From the NCBI RefSeq assembly GCF_029962605.1, contig NZ_CP124750.1:3348001-3412000 (forward strand): 64,000 nt of DNA. Direction: 5' to 3'. The notes beneath the pieces are model-generated. The model was not told the origin of the DNA and did not search any database. It saw only the letters and a program-made list of their open reading frames with translations. This DNA is from Serratia sarumanii (lineage in GTDB: Bacteria > Pseudomonadota > Gammaproteobacteria > Enterobacterales > Enterobacteriaceae). The translations under genes were made by a program, and so were the position numbers. Positions 39,659 through 47,794 of this stretch are shown here, piece by piece (position 1 is the first letter of the stretch; every line of letters begins with the position of its first letter).

Positions 39659-41440
39659 ATGGTGACAAACCGTCAGCGTTATCGTGAAAAAGTCTCCCAG
39701 ATGATCAGCTGGGGGCACTGGTTCGCCTTATTCAACATTTTGCTCGCCCTTGGGCTGGGCAGCCGTTACCTGTTTGTCACCGACTGGCCCGCATCCCTGC
39801 TGGGCCGGGTTTATGCCTTTGTCAGCCTGCTGGGGCATTTCAGCTTTATCGTGTTCGCCGGCTATTTGCTGGTGATCTTCCCGCTCACCTTCGTGGTGAT
39901 GTCGCAGCGGCTGCTGCGATTTATTTCCGCCGCGCTGGCCACCATCGGGCTCACGCTGTTGCTGGTCGACAGCGAAGTGTTCTCCCATTTCCACCTGCAC
40001 CTCAATCCGGTGGTGTGGGATCTGGTGGTCAACCCGGACCAAAGCGAGCTTTCGCGCGACTGGCAACTGATGTTCATCTGCGTGCCGGCGATCTTCCTGG
40101 TGGAGATGCTGTTCGCCACCTGGAGCTGGCAGAAGCTGCGCAGCCTGAACCGCCGCCGCTTCGGCAAACCGCTGGCGGCGCTGTTTATCAGCGCCTTTTT
40201 CGCGTCGCACCTGATTTACATCTGGGCCGACGCCAACTTCTATCGCCCGATCACCATGCAGCGAGCCAACCTGCCGCTCTCGTACCCGATGACCGCGCGC
40301 AAGTTCCTCGAAAAACACGGCCTGCTCGACCAGCAAGAGTATGAGCGCCGCCTGATGCAACAGGGCAACCCGGAAGCGGTGGCGGTAGAGTATCCGCTCA
40401 GCGATCTCAGCTACGGCGATAAAGGCAGCGGCTATAACCTGCTGATGATCGTGGTGGACGGCATTCGCGCCAAAGACGTGGCGCAGGATATGCCGGCGCT
40501 GACGCGCTTCGCCCAGGAAAACGTGCGTTTCAGCGATCATTACAGTTCGGGCAACCATGCCGATACCGGGCTGTTCGGCCTGTTCTACGGCATTTCCCCG
40601 ACCTATCTGGACAGCGTGCTCGCCGGCCGCAAGCCGTCGGCGCTGATCGCTGCGCTCGGCGATCGGGGCTACCAGCTGGGGCTGTTCTCCTCCGATGGCT
40701 TCAACGCCAGCCTGTACCGTCAGGCGCTGTTGACCGACTTCTCGCTGCCGACGCCGGCGCCGCAAAGCGACGCGCAAACCACGCAGCAATGGCAGCGTTG
40801 GCTGGCGGATCAGGGTAGCAAAGAGCCGTGGTTCTCCTATATCAGCTTCAGCGGCGCCGAGGCTGTCGAAGGCGACAAAACCCCGGCGCCGGCCGACTTT
40901 ATTCGGCGCTATCGCACCGGCGCGCAAGACGTGGACGCCCAGATAGCCCAGGTGCTGGACACCCTGAAACAGCGTGGCCTGCTGGATAAAACCGTGGTGG
41001 TGATCACCGCCGAGCACGGCGTCGAGTTCAACGACAGCGGCAAAGGCCAATGGGGCGCCGGCACCGGCTTCAACCAGGCGCAGCTGCAGGTGCCGTTGGT
41101 GATCCACTGGCCGGGCACCCCGGCGCAGACCATCAGCAAGCTGACCGGCCATAACGACGTGATGCGCACCCTGATGCAACGATTGCTGCACGTGAAGACC
41201 GCGCCGAAAGACTATTCGCAGGGCGAAGATCTGTTCACCGCCCAGCGCCGCAACGACTGGATCGCTACCGGCGATGGCAATCAGCTGGTGATCATCACGC
41301 CGACGCAGACGCTGATGCTGGACAACAGCGGCAACTATCGCGTCTACGATCAGAACGGCGATGAAATAAAAGACGAGAAACCGCAGCTTGCTCTGCTGTT
41401 GCAGGTGCTGACCGATGTAAAACGCTTTATCGCCAACTAA
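39659..41440 (+). CDS. yejM: Inner-membrane LPS regulator YejM (PbgA/LapC)
   Basis: 593-residue essential-type envelope protein. Five N-terminal helices (to about residue 190) include WGHWFALFNILLALGLGSRYLF and the lipid-A binding linker around ADANFYRPITMQRANLPLSYPMTARKF. A periplasmic sulfatase-fold domain follows (LLMIVVDGIRAKD, SSGNHADTGLFGLFYGISPTY). In E. coli it controls LpxC degradation through LapB according to periplasmic LPS. The C-terminus (LLLQVLTDVKRFIAN) is conserved. It lies upstream of proL, as in E. coli. Confidence 0.95.
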   Translation: MVTNRQRYREKVSQMISWGHWFALFNILLALGLGSRYLFVTDWPASLLGRVYAFVSLLGHFSFIVFAGYLLVIFPLTFVVMSQRLLRFISAALATIGLTLLLVDSEVFSHFHLHLNPVVWDLVVNPDQSELSRDWQLMFICVPAIFLVEMLFATWSWQKLRSLNRRRFGKPLAALFISAFFASHLIYIWADANFYRPITMQRANLPLSYPMTARKFLEKHGLLDQQEYERRLMQQGNPEAVAVEYPLSDLSYGDKGSGYNLLMIVVDGIRAKDVAQDMPALTRFAQENVRFSDHYSSGNHADTGLFGLFYGISPTYLDSVLAGRKPSALIAALGDRGYQLGLFSSDGFNASLYRQALLTDFSLPTPAPQSDAQTTQQWQRWLADQGSKEPWFSYISFSGAEAVEGDKTPAPADFIRRYRTGAQDVDAQIAQVLDTLKQRGLLDKTVVVITAEHGVEFNDSGKGQWGAGTGFNQAQLQVPLVIHWPGTPAQTISKLTGHNDVMRTLMQRLLHVKTAPKDYSQGEDLFTAQRRNDWIATGDGNQLVIITPTQTLMLDNSGNYRVYDQNGDEIKDEKPQLALLLQVLTDVKRFIAN

Positions 41441-41518
41441 CTGCTTAAAACTAAAGCAATCAAGTGGCGAGGCGCTTGCATTAACATCGGGAATCGGTAG
41501 TATGATTTTTCATAGCGT

Positions 41519-41595
41519 CGGCATGTAGCGCAGCCTGGTAGCGCACCGTCATGGGGTGTCGGGGGTCGGAGGTTCGAATCCTCTCATGCCGACCA
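41519..41595 (+). tRNA. proL: tRNA-Pro (GGG)
   Basis: 77-nt cloverleaf with acceptor CGGCATG/CATGCCG, D-arm GCGC/GCGC, anticodon loop ATGGGGT (GGG at positions 34-36), T-arm GGAGG-TTCGAAT-CCTCT and encoded CCA. It is nearly identical to E. coli proL and in the same place, downstream of yejM. Confidence 0.98.
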
Positions 41596-41604
41596 AATTT
41601 AAGA

Positions 41605-41639
41605 AAACCTGCTGTTACAGCAGGTTTTTTTTCGTCTGC
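41605..41639 (+). repeat. Left copy of 35-bp direct repeat, contains the proL terminator
   Basis: Identical in all 35 bases to 47757-47791. It begins AAACCTGCTGTTACAGCAGG, continues with eight T, and ends CGTCTGC. The hairpin CCTGCTG-TTA-CAGCAGG plus T-run is the intrinsic terminator of proL (41605-41632). The two copies bracket the 3-hydroxybenzoate cassette. Confidence 0.95.
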
Positions 41640-41707
41640 ATATTGAGAGGATTAGGCCGCACCGGTTTGGCCCATGCGCTAGCGGAGGCCCGGGCAAGGC
41701 CTCTCTC

Positions 41708-42901
41708 TCAGCGCGGCTGCAGGCAGTTTTCTTCTTTCCAGCCATACAGCCATTCCATTCCGCGATAAAATTCCGCCTGAGATTTGCCTTTCCATAACAG
41801 ATTACGCACCTGGCGCTCAACGCCTGCGGCGTGATAAACACGGCCCATCTCACGGGTTGACCAGACGATGCGCGCCGTGCGTGGAATACGTACCGACTCG
41901 TACAGAGCAAGCGCTTTTGCCGCATCCCCTCCATGCTCTTCCAGCGCTTTACCCAGCGTTACCGCATCCTCCAGCGCCATGCAGGCTCCCTGCGCCATAT
42001 ACTGTGCCACCGGGTGTGCTGCATCTCCCACCAGCGTGATACGGTCGTTGCCCCATTTCTCCACCGGCTCACGATCGGCGGTTGACCAGCGGCGCCACGA
42101 GGTCGGCTTATCCAGCATTTGACGCGGACGCGGGTGAATACCGGAAAAATAGGAGAGCACCTCCTCTTTACTGCCGTCCTTCACCCCCCACTCCTCCTGC
42201 TGACGGCTATGGAACGTCACCACCAGGTTATATTGCTTCCCCCCGCGCAGCGGGTAGTGCACCAGATGGCAGTGCGGCCCCGCCCACAGCACCGGCGCGT
42301 TAATGCGTAAATCCTCCGGCATCTCATCGCAATCAATCACGGCGCGGTAAACCACATGTCCGGTCACCCGCGGCGCATCCTCCAGTAGGTACTGGCGCAC
42401 AACCGATCTCACGCCGTCACAGCCGATCAGAATATCCGCCGTCCAGCGATTGCCCTGCTCATCAAATACCGTCACATCATCCGTCGTTTGGCTGATACTC
42501 ACCACCTGCGTTGAGGTACGGTATTCCACATCCGGATGGGTTAATACCGCTTCCCAGACGGATGCGTGGATATCCACCCGATGGATAACCGCATAGGGAC
42601 CGCCAAAGTGATCGCGAAATGCCTGCCCGGTCTCAATATGCACTACCTCCTGGGCGTTTACCGCGTCCATCAGGGTTATGTGATCGGTAAAGACGGCGCG
42701 CTCGCGTGCAACGTCGCCCACACCCAGGCTATCCAGCGCGGAAAAGGCGTTGGGTCCGAGCTGAATGCCCGCCCCAATCTCACCAATCTCGTGCGCCTTT
42801 TCCAGCAACATCACTTTAATCCCCTGGCGAGCCAACGAGAGCGCAGTCGCTGCACCGCCAATGCCTCCACCCACGATAATTGCGCGCATCACTTTAGCCA
42901 T
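41708..42901 (-). CDS. mhbM: 3-hydroxybenzoate 6-monooxygenase
   Basis: 397-residue class A flavoprotein monooxygenase that converts 3-hydroxybenzoate to gentisate with NADH and O2. FAD-binding GGGIGG is at residues 11-16; DG near residue 165 (IGCDGVRSVV) and GDAAHP near residue 295 complete the family set, followed by QYMAQGACMALEDAVTL. Cofactor FAD is expected. It is the last gene of the operon, 19 bp after mhbI. Similarity of content and order to Klebsiella mhbRTDHIM supports the name; salicylate hydroxylases are the nearest alternatives. Confidence 0.9.
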   Translation of the reverse strand: MAKVMRAIIVGGGIGGAATALSLARQGIKVMLLEKAHEIGEIGAGIQLGPNAFSALDSLGVGDVARERAVFTDHITLMDAVNAQEVVHIETGQAFRDHFGGPYAVIHRVDIHASVWEAVLTHPDVEYRTSTQVVSISQTTDDVTVFDEQGNRWTADILIGCDGVRSVVRQYLLEDAPRVTGHVVYRAVIDCDEMPEDLRINAPVLWAGPHCHLVHYPLRGGKQYNLVVTFHSRQQEEWGVKDGSKEEVLSYFSGIHPRPRQMLDKPTSWRRWSTADREPVEKWGNDRITLVGDAAHPVAQYMAQGACMALEDAVTLGKALEEHGGDAAKALALYESVRIPRTARIVWSTREMGRVYHAAGVERQVRNLLWKGKSQAEFYRGMEWLYGWKEENCLQPR

Positions 42902-42920
42902 TGTTTTCCTCCTTTCGGGA

Positions 42921-43565
42921 TCAGGCTGAGATTTTGTCTTGTTGGTTTTCTGGCGCCGCGGCGATGAATGCCGGGAGCCGAGTACAGGCGTCGTAAACCG
43001 CTTTACAGCGCGGGTACCCGCTCAGATCGCACCCCATCCGCAGGGCATTCGCCCACTGAGGGATCAGGCAGCAGTCCGCCAACGTCGGGGTATCACCAAC
43101 GCAGAAGGGGCCTGGCGGCCTCTGGAGCAACAACTGTTCTACGGCGCTCAGTCCTTGGCGGATCCAGTGCGCATACCAGCGTTTTTTCTCTTCGTCACTC
43201 ACCTTCAATTCTTCACTCAGGTAGCGTAAAACCCGCAGGTTATTTACCGGGTGAATATCGCAGGCGATGACATAGACGATTTCCAGTATCCGGCTGCGCG
43301 CCGGATCGGCCGTCGGTAACAACGGCAACTGAGGAAAATGGCGATCCAGCCAGTCGGTAATCGCCAGCGACTGGCTGAGAAACTCACCGTCGTCCGTGAG
43401 CAGCGTCGGCACCAGCCCGACCGGGTTCATTCGCCGATAAGCCAGCTCATTCTGTTGCCCAATGCGGATATTGACGCCCACCGTCTGGTAATGGATGCCT
43501 TTCAGCGCCAGCGCAATGCGCACGCGGTAGGACGCTGAGCTATTAAAGAAACTGTACAGCTTCAT
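42921..43565 (-). CDS. mhbI: Maleylpyruvate isomerase (zeta-class GST fold)
   Basis: 214-residue glutathione S-transferase-like enzyme that isomerises maleylpyruvate to fumarylpyruvate with glutathione. The zeta signature SSASYRVRIALALKG lies at residues 9-23, followed by the thioredoxin-fold cis-Pro region GLVPTLLTDDG and the helical domain with ACDIHPVNNLRVLRYL. The second of two adjacent ATGs is chosen from the spacing to AGAGG. Maleylacetoacetate isomerase is the close alternative, but the gentisate gene context favours this substrate. Confidence 0.88.
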   Translation of the reverse strand: MKLYSFFNSSASYRVRIALALKGIHYQTVGVNIRIGQQNELAYRRMNPVGLVPTLLTDDGEFLSQSLAITDWLDRHFPQLPLLPTADPARSRILEIVYVIACDIHPVNNLRVLRYLSEELKVSDEEKKRWYAHWIRQGLSAVEQLLLQRPPGPFCVGDTPTLADCCLIPQWANALRMGCDLSGYPRCKAVYDACTRLPAFIAAAPENQQDKISA

Positions 43566-43585
43566 CATTCACCTCTGAATCAGCC

Positions 43586-44287
43586 TCAGATAATCTTCAC
43601 GGCGATAGGGGTTAGCCCTTCTACATTGCCGGTAATCACATCGCCTTTCACCACCGCGCCCACCCCTTCCGGCGTTCCGGTAAAAATCAGATCGCCGGGC
43701 TGCAGCTCAAAAAAGCCGGACAGATAGCTGATGGTTTCATTCACCGACCAGATCAGATGACGGATGTCGCTGCGCTGGCGATCGCTGCCGTTGACCTGCA
43801 GCCAGATAGGTGCGCTACTCACGTCTGCGCTGTCGCCGGCTTTATGCAATGGCGCGATGGGCGCAGAAAGATCGAATGACTTGCCGATTTCCCATGGGCG
43901 CCCCATCTGACGCATGTCCATCTGCCGATCGCGGCGGGTCATGTCCAGGCCCGTAGCATATCCCCAGATGTATTCATGCGCCTTGTCCAGTGGAATATCA
44001 CTCCCCCGTTTACCAATTGCCACCACCAGTTCGATTTCGTAGTGATAGTTGTCGGTTTGCGACGGATACGGCAACGCCAGCGTTTCGTCGGCCGCCACCG
44101 GCACCACCGCATCGGCAGGCTTGCAGAAGAAGAACGGTGGCTCACGATCCGGGTCAAAGCCCATTTCGCGGGCATGCGCGGCATAGTTGCGCCCGACGCA
44201 GTAAACACGGCGCACGGGAAACTGCTTATCACTCCCCACGACAGGAACAGTCACGGGGGCTTGCGGTGAAAATACGTATTGCGTCAT
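43586..44287 (-). CDS. mhbH: Fumarylpyruvate hydrolase
   Basis: 233-residue fumarylacetoacetate hydrolase-family enzyme that splits fumarylpyruvate to fumarate and pyruvate. Metal-binding acidic residues lie in [12 protein letters not shown] (E-x-E) and in [28 protein letters not shown] is the usual N-terminal active-site loop, and [19 protein letters not shown] the C-terminal signature. A divalent metal is required in the family. It lies between mhbI and mhbD with short gaps (20 and 15 bp), in one operon. Confidence 0.9.
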   Translation of the reverse strand: MTQYVFSPQAPVTVPVVGSDKQFPVRRVYCVGRNYAAHAREMGFDPDREPPFFFCKPADAVVPVAADETLALPYPSQTDNYHYEIELVVAIGKRGSDIPLDKAHEYIWGYATGLDMTRRDRQMDMRQMGRPWEIGKSFDLSAPIAPLHKAGDSADVSSAPIWLQVNGSDRQRSDIRHLIWSVNETISYLSGFFELQPGDLIFTGTPEGVGAVVKGDVITGNVEGLTPIAVKII

Positions 44288-44302
44288 TTTGTCTCTCCCA
44301 AA

Positions 44303-45340
44303 TTAATAACGTGCTTCACGGAACAGTCCCAGGGCTTCCTGAACCGGTCGGTCCGAAAAACTGAATAACACGGTGTCTTCGTCCGCCTGAAACGACACAT
44401 CGAACCAGGTCGGCGCCACAAAGATATCTTTTGCCAAAAAGTGAATGGTTTCGTTGCCGATGCTGACCTGGCCGCGCCCTTCCACCACGTGGTAAATGGT
44501 GCTGTCCGTGGTGCGCGCCTTCCGTGAGGAAAAGCCTTTCGGCAGCAGTTGCAGGAAGGCGCCCATCGAGGGCATGGGATAGCCGCCGGTCACCGGGTTG
44601 GCGTAGCGCATCTTGTAGCCATCCCACTCGTCGACTTCCCCCAAGCGGGTGAGGTCGTGCAGCGCTTCCCGACTGCGATCGTAGCGGTAGTTGAAAATAG
44701 GCGACGAGTTGCCTTTCTGATGGCGCAACGGCAGCATATTGGCCGCATAGCGAGGTAAATAATCCCCCTCCTGGCGCGTCACGGGCTGCTGTTCTTGCGG
44801 ATAGTCCTCCGCGAAACCGCAACCCAGCAAGTTCACCAGCGGCAGATCCAGCCCATCCAGCCATACCACCGCCTCCTCGCCGGGATTACCGTGATCGTGC
44901 CAGCACCACTGCGGCGTCAAAATGAAGTCGCCTTCATGCATTTGCGTACGTTCACCGTCAACGGCGGTAAATGCCCCTTTCCCTTCGACGATAAAACGCA
45001 ATGCCGACTGATTATGGCGATGGCTCGGCGCGACTTCACCCGGCATGATCAACTGCAATCCGGCATACAACGTCGGGGTGATGGAAGACTGTCCGCGCAG
45101 CATCGGGTTTTCCAGCACCAGCACGCGGCGAACCGCCTCTTTGGCGCCAATCAACTCGCCGCTGGCCAGAAGATGTGGGCGAATCTCCTGATAGTTCCAG
45201 TAAGCCGGAGCGCAGTTTGCATTCGGCGTTTGCGGCACCAAATGGTGCAGTGACTCCCACAATGGGGTCAGATTCTGCGCGGAAATATGCCGGTAGAACT
45301 GCTGACGGCTGGGGTTAACATCCTGATTGCGTTCAGGCAT
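44303..45340 (-). CDS. mhbD: Gentisate 1,2-dioxygenase
   Basis: 345-residue bicupin iron(II) dioxygenase that opens gentisate to maleylpyruvate. The N-terminal cupin has the metal-ligand set in [19 protein letters not shown] and [14 protein letters not shown]; the C-terminal cupin includes [16 protein letters not shown]. The start [10 protein letters not shown] is chosen from GGAGAATCCCT just upstream. It lies 18 bp after mhbT and 15 bp before mhbH. Substrate choice over salicylate or 1-hydroxy-2-naphthoate follows from operon context. Confidence 0.92.
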   Translation of the reverse strand: MPERNQDVNPSRQQFYRHISAQNLTPLWESLHHLVPQTPNANCAPAYWNYQEIRPHLLASGELIGAKEAVRRVLVLENPMLRGQSSITPTLYAGLQLIMPGEVAPSHRHNQSALRFIVEGKGAFTAVDGERTQMHEGDFILTPQWCWHDHGNPGEEAVVWLDGLDLPLVNLLGCGFAEDYPQEQQPVTRQEGDYLPRYAANMLPLRHQKGNSSPIFNYRYDRSREALHDLTRLGEVDEWDGYKMRYANPVTGGYPMPSMGAFLQLLPKGFSSRKARTTDSTIYHVVEGRGQVSIGNETIHFLAKDIFVAPTWFDVSFQADEDTVLFSFSDRPVQEALGLFREARY

Positions 45341-45358
45341 AGGGATTCTCCTTTTCAT

Positions 45359-46708
45359 TCACGACGCTGCGCGAGGCAACGTATCAGGGGCTGGGGCCGG
45401 CTGGCGAACAACAGCCGTCAGCAGAATTAACATCACCGTACTGAACGCCGCCGGCACGGCAATAATGAAAAATAGCGTTTCGAATGAGAAATTCATCGCC
45501 ATCATCACGCCGCCGGCAAGCGAGCCGACAATCGCGCCGCAGCGGCCAATGGCATTGGACCAGCTGACGCCGGTCGCCCGGCTTTGTGTCGGATAGAGCG
45601 TGGCGGTCAAGGCATTCAGCCCAACCTGCGAACCGCTGATGCCGATGCCGGTGCCGAAGATGGCCAGCGCCATCAGCCACAGGCCGTTCTCGCTCAGGCC
45701 AATCATGACGATACACACGGCGCCCAGGGCGTAGCTCGCCGCCAAAACCCGGAAGGGATTGTATTTGTCCATCAACACCCCCAGCCCCAGCGCCCCCAGC
45801 GTTCCGCCCATCTGGAAAGCGGCGGTCACCCAAGAGGCGTGCTGCAGATCTATACCGCGATGGTTAAGCAGCGTCGGCATCCAACTGGAGAGCAGGTAGA
45901 TAATCAACAGGCTCATAAAAAAAACCACCCAGAGCATGAGAGTAATGCGCAGCTGGCGGCCTGCAAACAGCGGGCTGATGCTCCCTTTGGCCACCGCAGC
46001 GGCTTCGTTGAGGTAAAAATGAGTCTCTTCATCGCACTCTCGGGTGATGGCGCTGACCGTTTTGGCAATCACCTTGTGCGGCAGTTGGCGACGGACCTGC
46101 CAGCGAGGGGATTCCGGCAGGGCAAACAGCAGCACCACAAAGAGCATCAACGGCAAAACGCCACCGAGCACCAAAATGCCTTGCCACCCCATCACCGGCA
46201 CCAGTTGGGCGCTGACGATCCCGCCCAGGGCCGAACCGAGCGTGAAACCGCAGAACATCAGCGTGACCAGCGCGCCACGGCGGCGAGCAGGCAGATATTC
46301 AGAGGTCATCGTGATGGTGTTCGGCATCGCGCCCCCCAACCCCAGGCCGGTGAGAAAACGCAAAACGACCAGCGTTGGCAGATCGGGGGAGAAGGCCGAA
46401 ATCAGGCTCAGCGCACCAAACAGCGCCACGCAAAGTTCAATGACGCGCTTGCGGCCAAAGCGGTCAGAGAGCGGGCCGCAAAGCAATGCGCCCGCCGTCA
46501 ACCCCAACAGCCCCGCGCCAAACAGCGGCGCCAGTTCGCCGGCGGTCAGTTGCCACTGGGTGCGGATGTCAGGTGCGATGAAACCAATGGCGGCGGTGTC
46601 AAAACCATCCAGCATCACCACTAAAAAGCAGCAGATGATAACGCGCCACTGCGTCTTACCGATGGGAGCAGCGTCGATCAGTGCTTGTAAATCACGCCGT
46701 TGAGTCAT
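45359..46708 (-). CDS. mhbT: Aromatic acid:H+ symporter, 3-hydroxybenzoate transporter
   Basis: 449-residue MFS transporter of the AAHS family with twelve helices. The family signature [15 protein letters not shown] in helix 1, [17 protein letters not shown] (motif A) and [27 protein letters not shown] are present; a central cytoplasmic loop carries [18 protein letters not shown]. It probably imports 3-hydroxybenzoate or gentisate at the inner membrane. It is the first gene of the catabolic operon and divergent from the regulator mhbR across 125 bp. Confidence 0.9.
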   Translation of the reverse strand: MTQRRDLQALIDAAPIGKTQWRVIICCFLVVMLDGFDTAAIGFIAPDIRTQWQLTAGELAPLFGAGLLGLTAGALLCGPLSDRFGRKRVIELCVALFGALSLISAFSPDLPTLVVLRFLTGLGLGGAMPNTITMTSEYLPARRRGALVTLMFCGFTLGSALGGIVSAQLVPVMGWQGILVLGGVLPLMLFVVLLFALPESPRWQVRRQLPHKVIAKTVSAITRECDEETHFYLNEAAAVAKGSISPLFAGRQLRITLMLWVVFFMSLLIIYLLSSWMPTLLNHRGIDLQHASWVTAAFQMGGTLGALGLGVLMDKYNPFRVLAASYALGAVCIVMIGLSENGLWLMALAIFGTGIGISGSQVGLNALTATLYPTQSRATGVSWSNAIGRCGAIVGSLAGGVMMAMNFSFETLFFIIAVPAAFSTVMLILLTAVVRQPAPAPDTLPRAAS

Positions 46709-46833
46709 AGTGAGCGCCTCGGTGCAGGTAGGTAGATGTCTGTCTTGTTTTATATATGTTATGAATTTGTATTCTTAGCGATAAAATGTACAATGGCTTT
46801 TCAGACAGAGACATAACCTGAGAGTTATAACAA

Positions 46834-47742
46834 ATGGCGAACTGGGCGCAGAAAATGAAACTGCACCATCTGCAAATGTTGGTGGCGTTAGGTGAACAGG
46901 GAAATCTGACCCACGTTGCCCGGATGATGAACATCTCCCAACCTGCTCTGTCAAAATGGTTATCGCAGCTCGAAGATGAGATTGGGATCACACTGTTTGA
47001 GCGGCATAGCAAAGGGCTGCGCCCTTCCGAAGGGGGGAAACTGCTGCTTCAGCATGCGCAGCGTTTGATCAATGACCTGGAACGTTCGCAGTCTGAAATC
47101 GCCCGCTTTAAACAAGGCGGGCTAGTGGGAAGCCTGAAAATCGGCTGCTCACCGGTCGCCACCGACTGCGTTTCACAGGCCGTATTGAGCCTACTGCAGG
47201 AAATGCCGACGCTTCATCTCAATATTGAGGAAAAAGTAATGACCCCGCTGCTGCACGATCTGATCGCGGGCGCGGTGGACGTCGTCGTGGGCCGCGTTGG
47301 CGGGCGGGCGCTGCAACTGCCGCTCAACTATCAAGTGCTCTACACCGAACCGGTGTGTTTTGTTGCCCGCCCTCACCACCCGCTGGCAAAATCCACCACC
47401 CTCACCTGGCACGATCTCACCCACTGGCGCTGGATTGTCTGGCCGACCGGCACCCCCATCCGCCTCAGCATTGATAATGCGCTGGCAGATAACGGCGTGA
47501 TGCTGCCTGAAAACACGGTTGAATCGGCATCAATGAACGTCAGTACCAACCTACTGCAAAGCAGCGATATGATCTCCATTCTTTCTCTACGGCTGGCGCA
47601 GCATTATGCCAGTCAGGGGCAGTTGGCGATCCTGAATCTGCCGAAGATTGAGCAAAAAGGCAGTGTGGGCGTCTTCTGGCGCAACAGCGAGCCGCCTTTT
47701 GCCGCACTGAGCCGCTTTTTGCAGCTGCTTACGCAGGCTTAA
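46834..47742 (+). CDS. mhbR: LysR-family regulator of the 3-hydroxybenzoate cassette
   Basis: 302-residue LysR-type regulator. The helix-turn-helix is in QMLVALGEQGNLTHVARMMNISQPALSKWLSQLEDEIG (about residues 10-50), and a periplasmic-binding-like effector domain follows from about residue 95. It is divergent from mhbT, the usual position for an activator of the adjacent operon responding to the aromatic substrate. The AT-rich 125-bp intergenic region must hold its binding sites, but I cannot define one clearly. A duplicate of the proL terminator lies 14 bp after its stop. Confidence 0.88.
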   Translation: MANWAQKMKLHHLQMLVALGEQGNLTHVARMMNISQPALSKWLSQLEDEIGITLFERHSKGLRPSEGGKLLLQHAQRLINDLERSQSEIARFKQGGLVGSLKIGCSPVATDCVSQAVLSLLQEMPTLHLNIEEKVMTPLLHDLIAGAVDVVVGRVGGRALQLPLNYQVLYTEPVCFVARPHHPLAKSTTLTWHDLTHWRWIVWPTGTPIRLSIDNALADNGVMLPENTVESASMNVSTNLLQSSDMISILSLRLAQHYASQGQLAILNLPKIEQKGSVGVFWRNSEPPFAALSRFLQLLTQA

Positions 47743-47756
47743 AACCCCCGCGCCGT

Positions 47757-47791
47757 AAACCTGCTGTTACAGCAGGTTTTTTTTCGTCTGC
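47757..47791 (+). repeat. Right copy of 35-bp direct repeat, now the mhbR terminator
   Basis: Exact duplicate of 41605-41639, with the hairpin CCTGCTG-TTA-CAGCAGG and eight T on the plus strand. It lies 14 bp after mhbR and 3 bp before the convergent ttrA stop, so here it can terminate mhbR. Confidence 0.95.
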
Positions 47792-47794
47792 CGT

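Larger units (their letters stand above)
41640..47756. mobile_element. Putative inserted 3-hydroxybenzoate/gentisate catabolic cassette
   Basis: About 6.1 kb between two identical 35-bp repeats, directly behind proL. It carries only mhbRTDHIM-type genes; no integrase, transposase or terminal inverted repeats were seen. Its genes look lower in GC than ttrA and yejM on either side (by eye). Removing one repeat copy plus this segment would rejoin proL-terminator to the convergent ttrA end. Insertion is inferred; the mechanism is unknown. The 68 bp before the first stop codon include a GAGGCC / GGCCTC hairpin (41685-41703). Confidence 0.65.

Noticed and set aside
41519..41639. Classical integrase att site within the tRNA-Pro 3' end
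   Set aside because: The duplicated segment starts nine bases after the tRNA and contains none of it, and no integrase gene is present; so only a generic repeat-flanked insertion is claimed.
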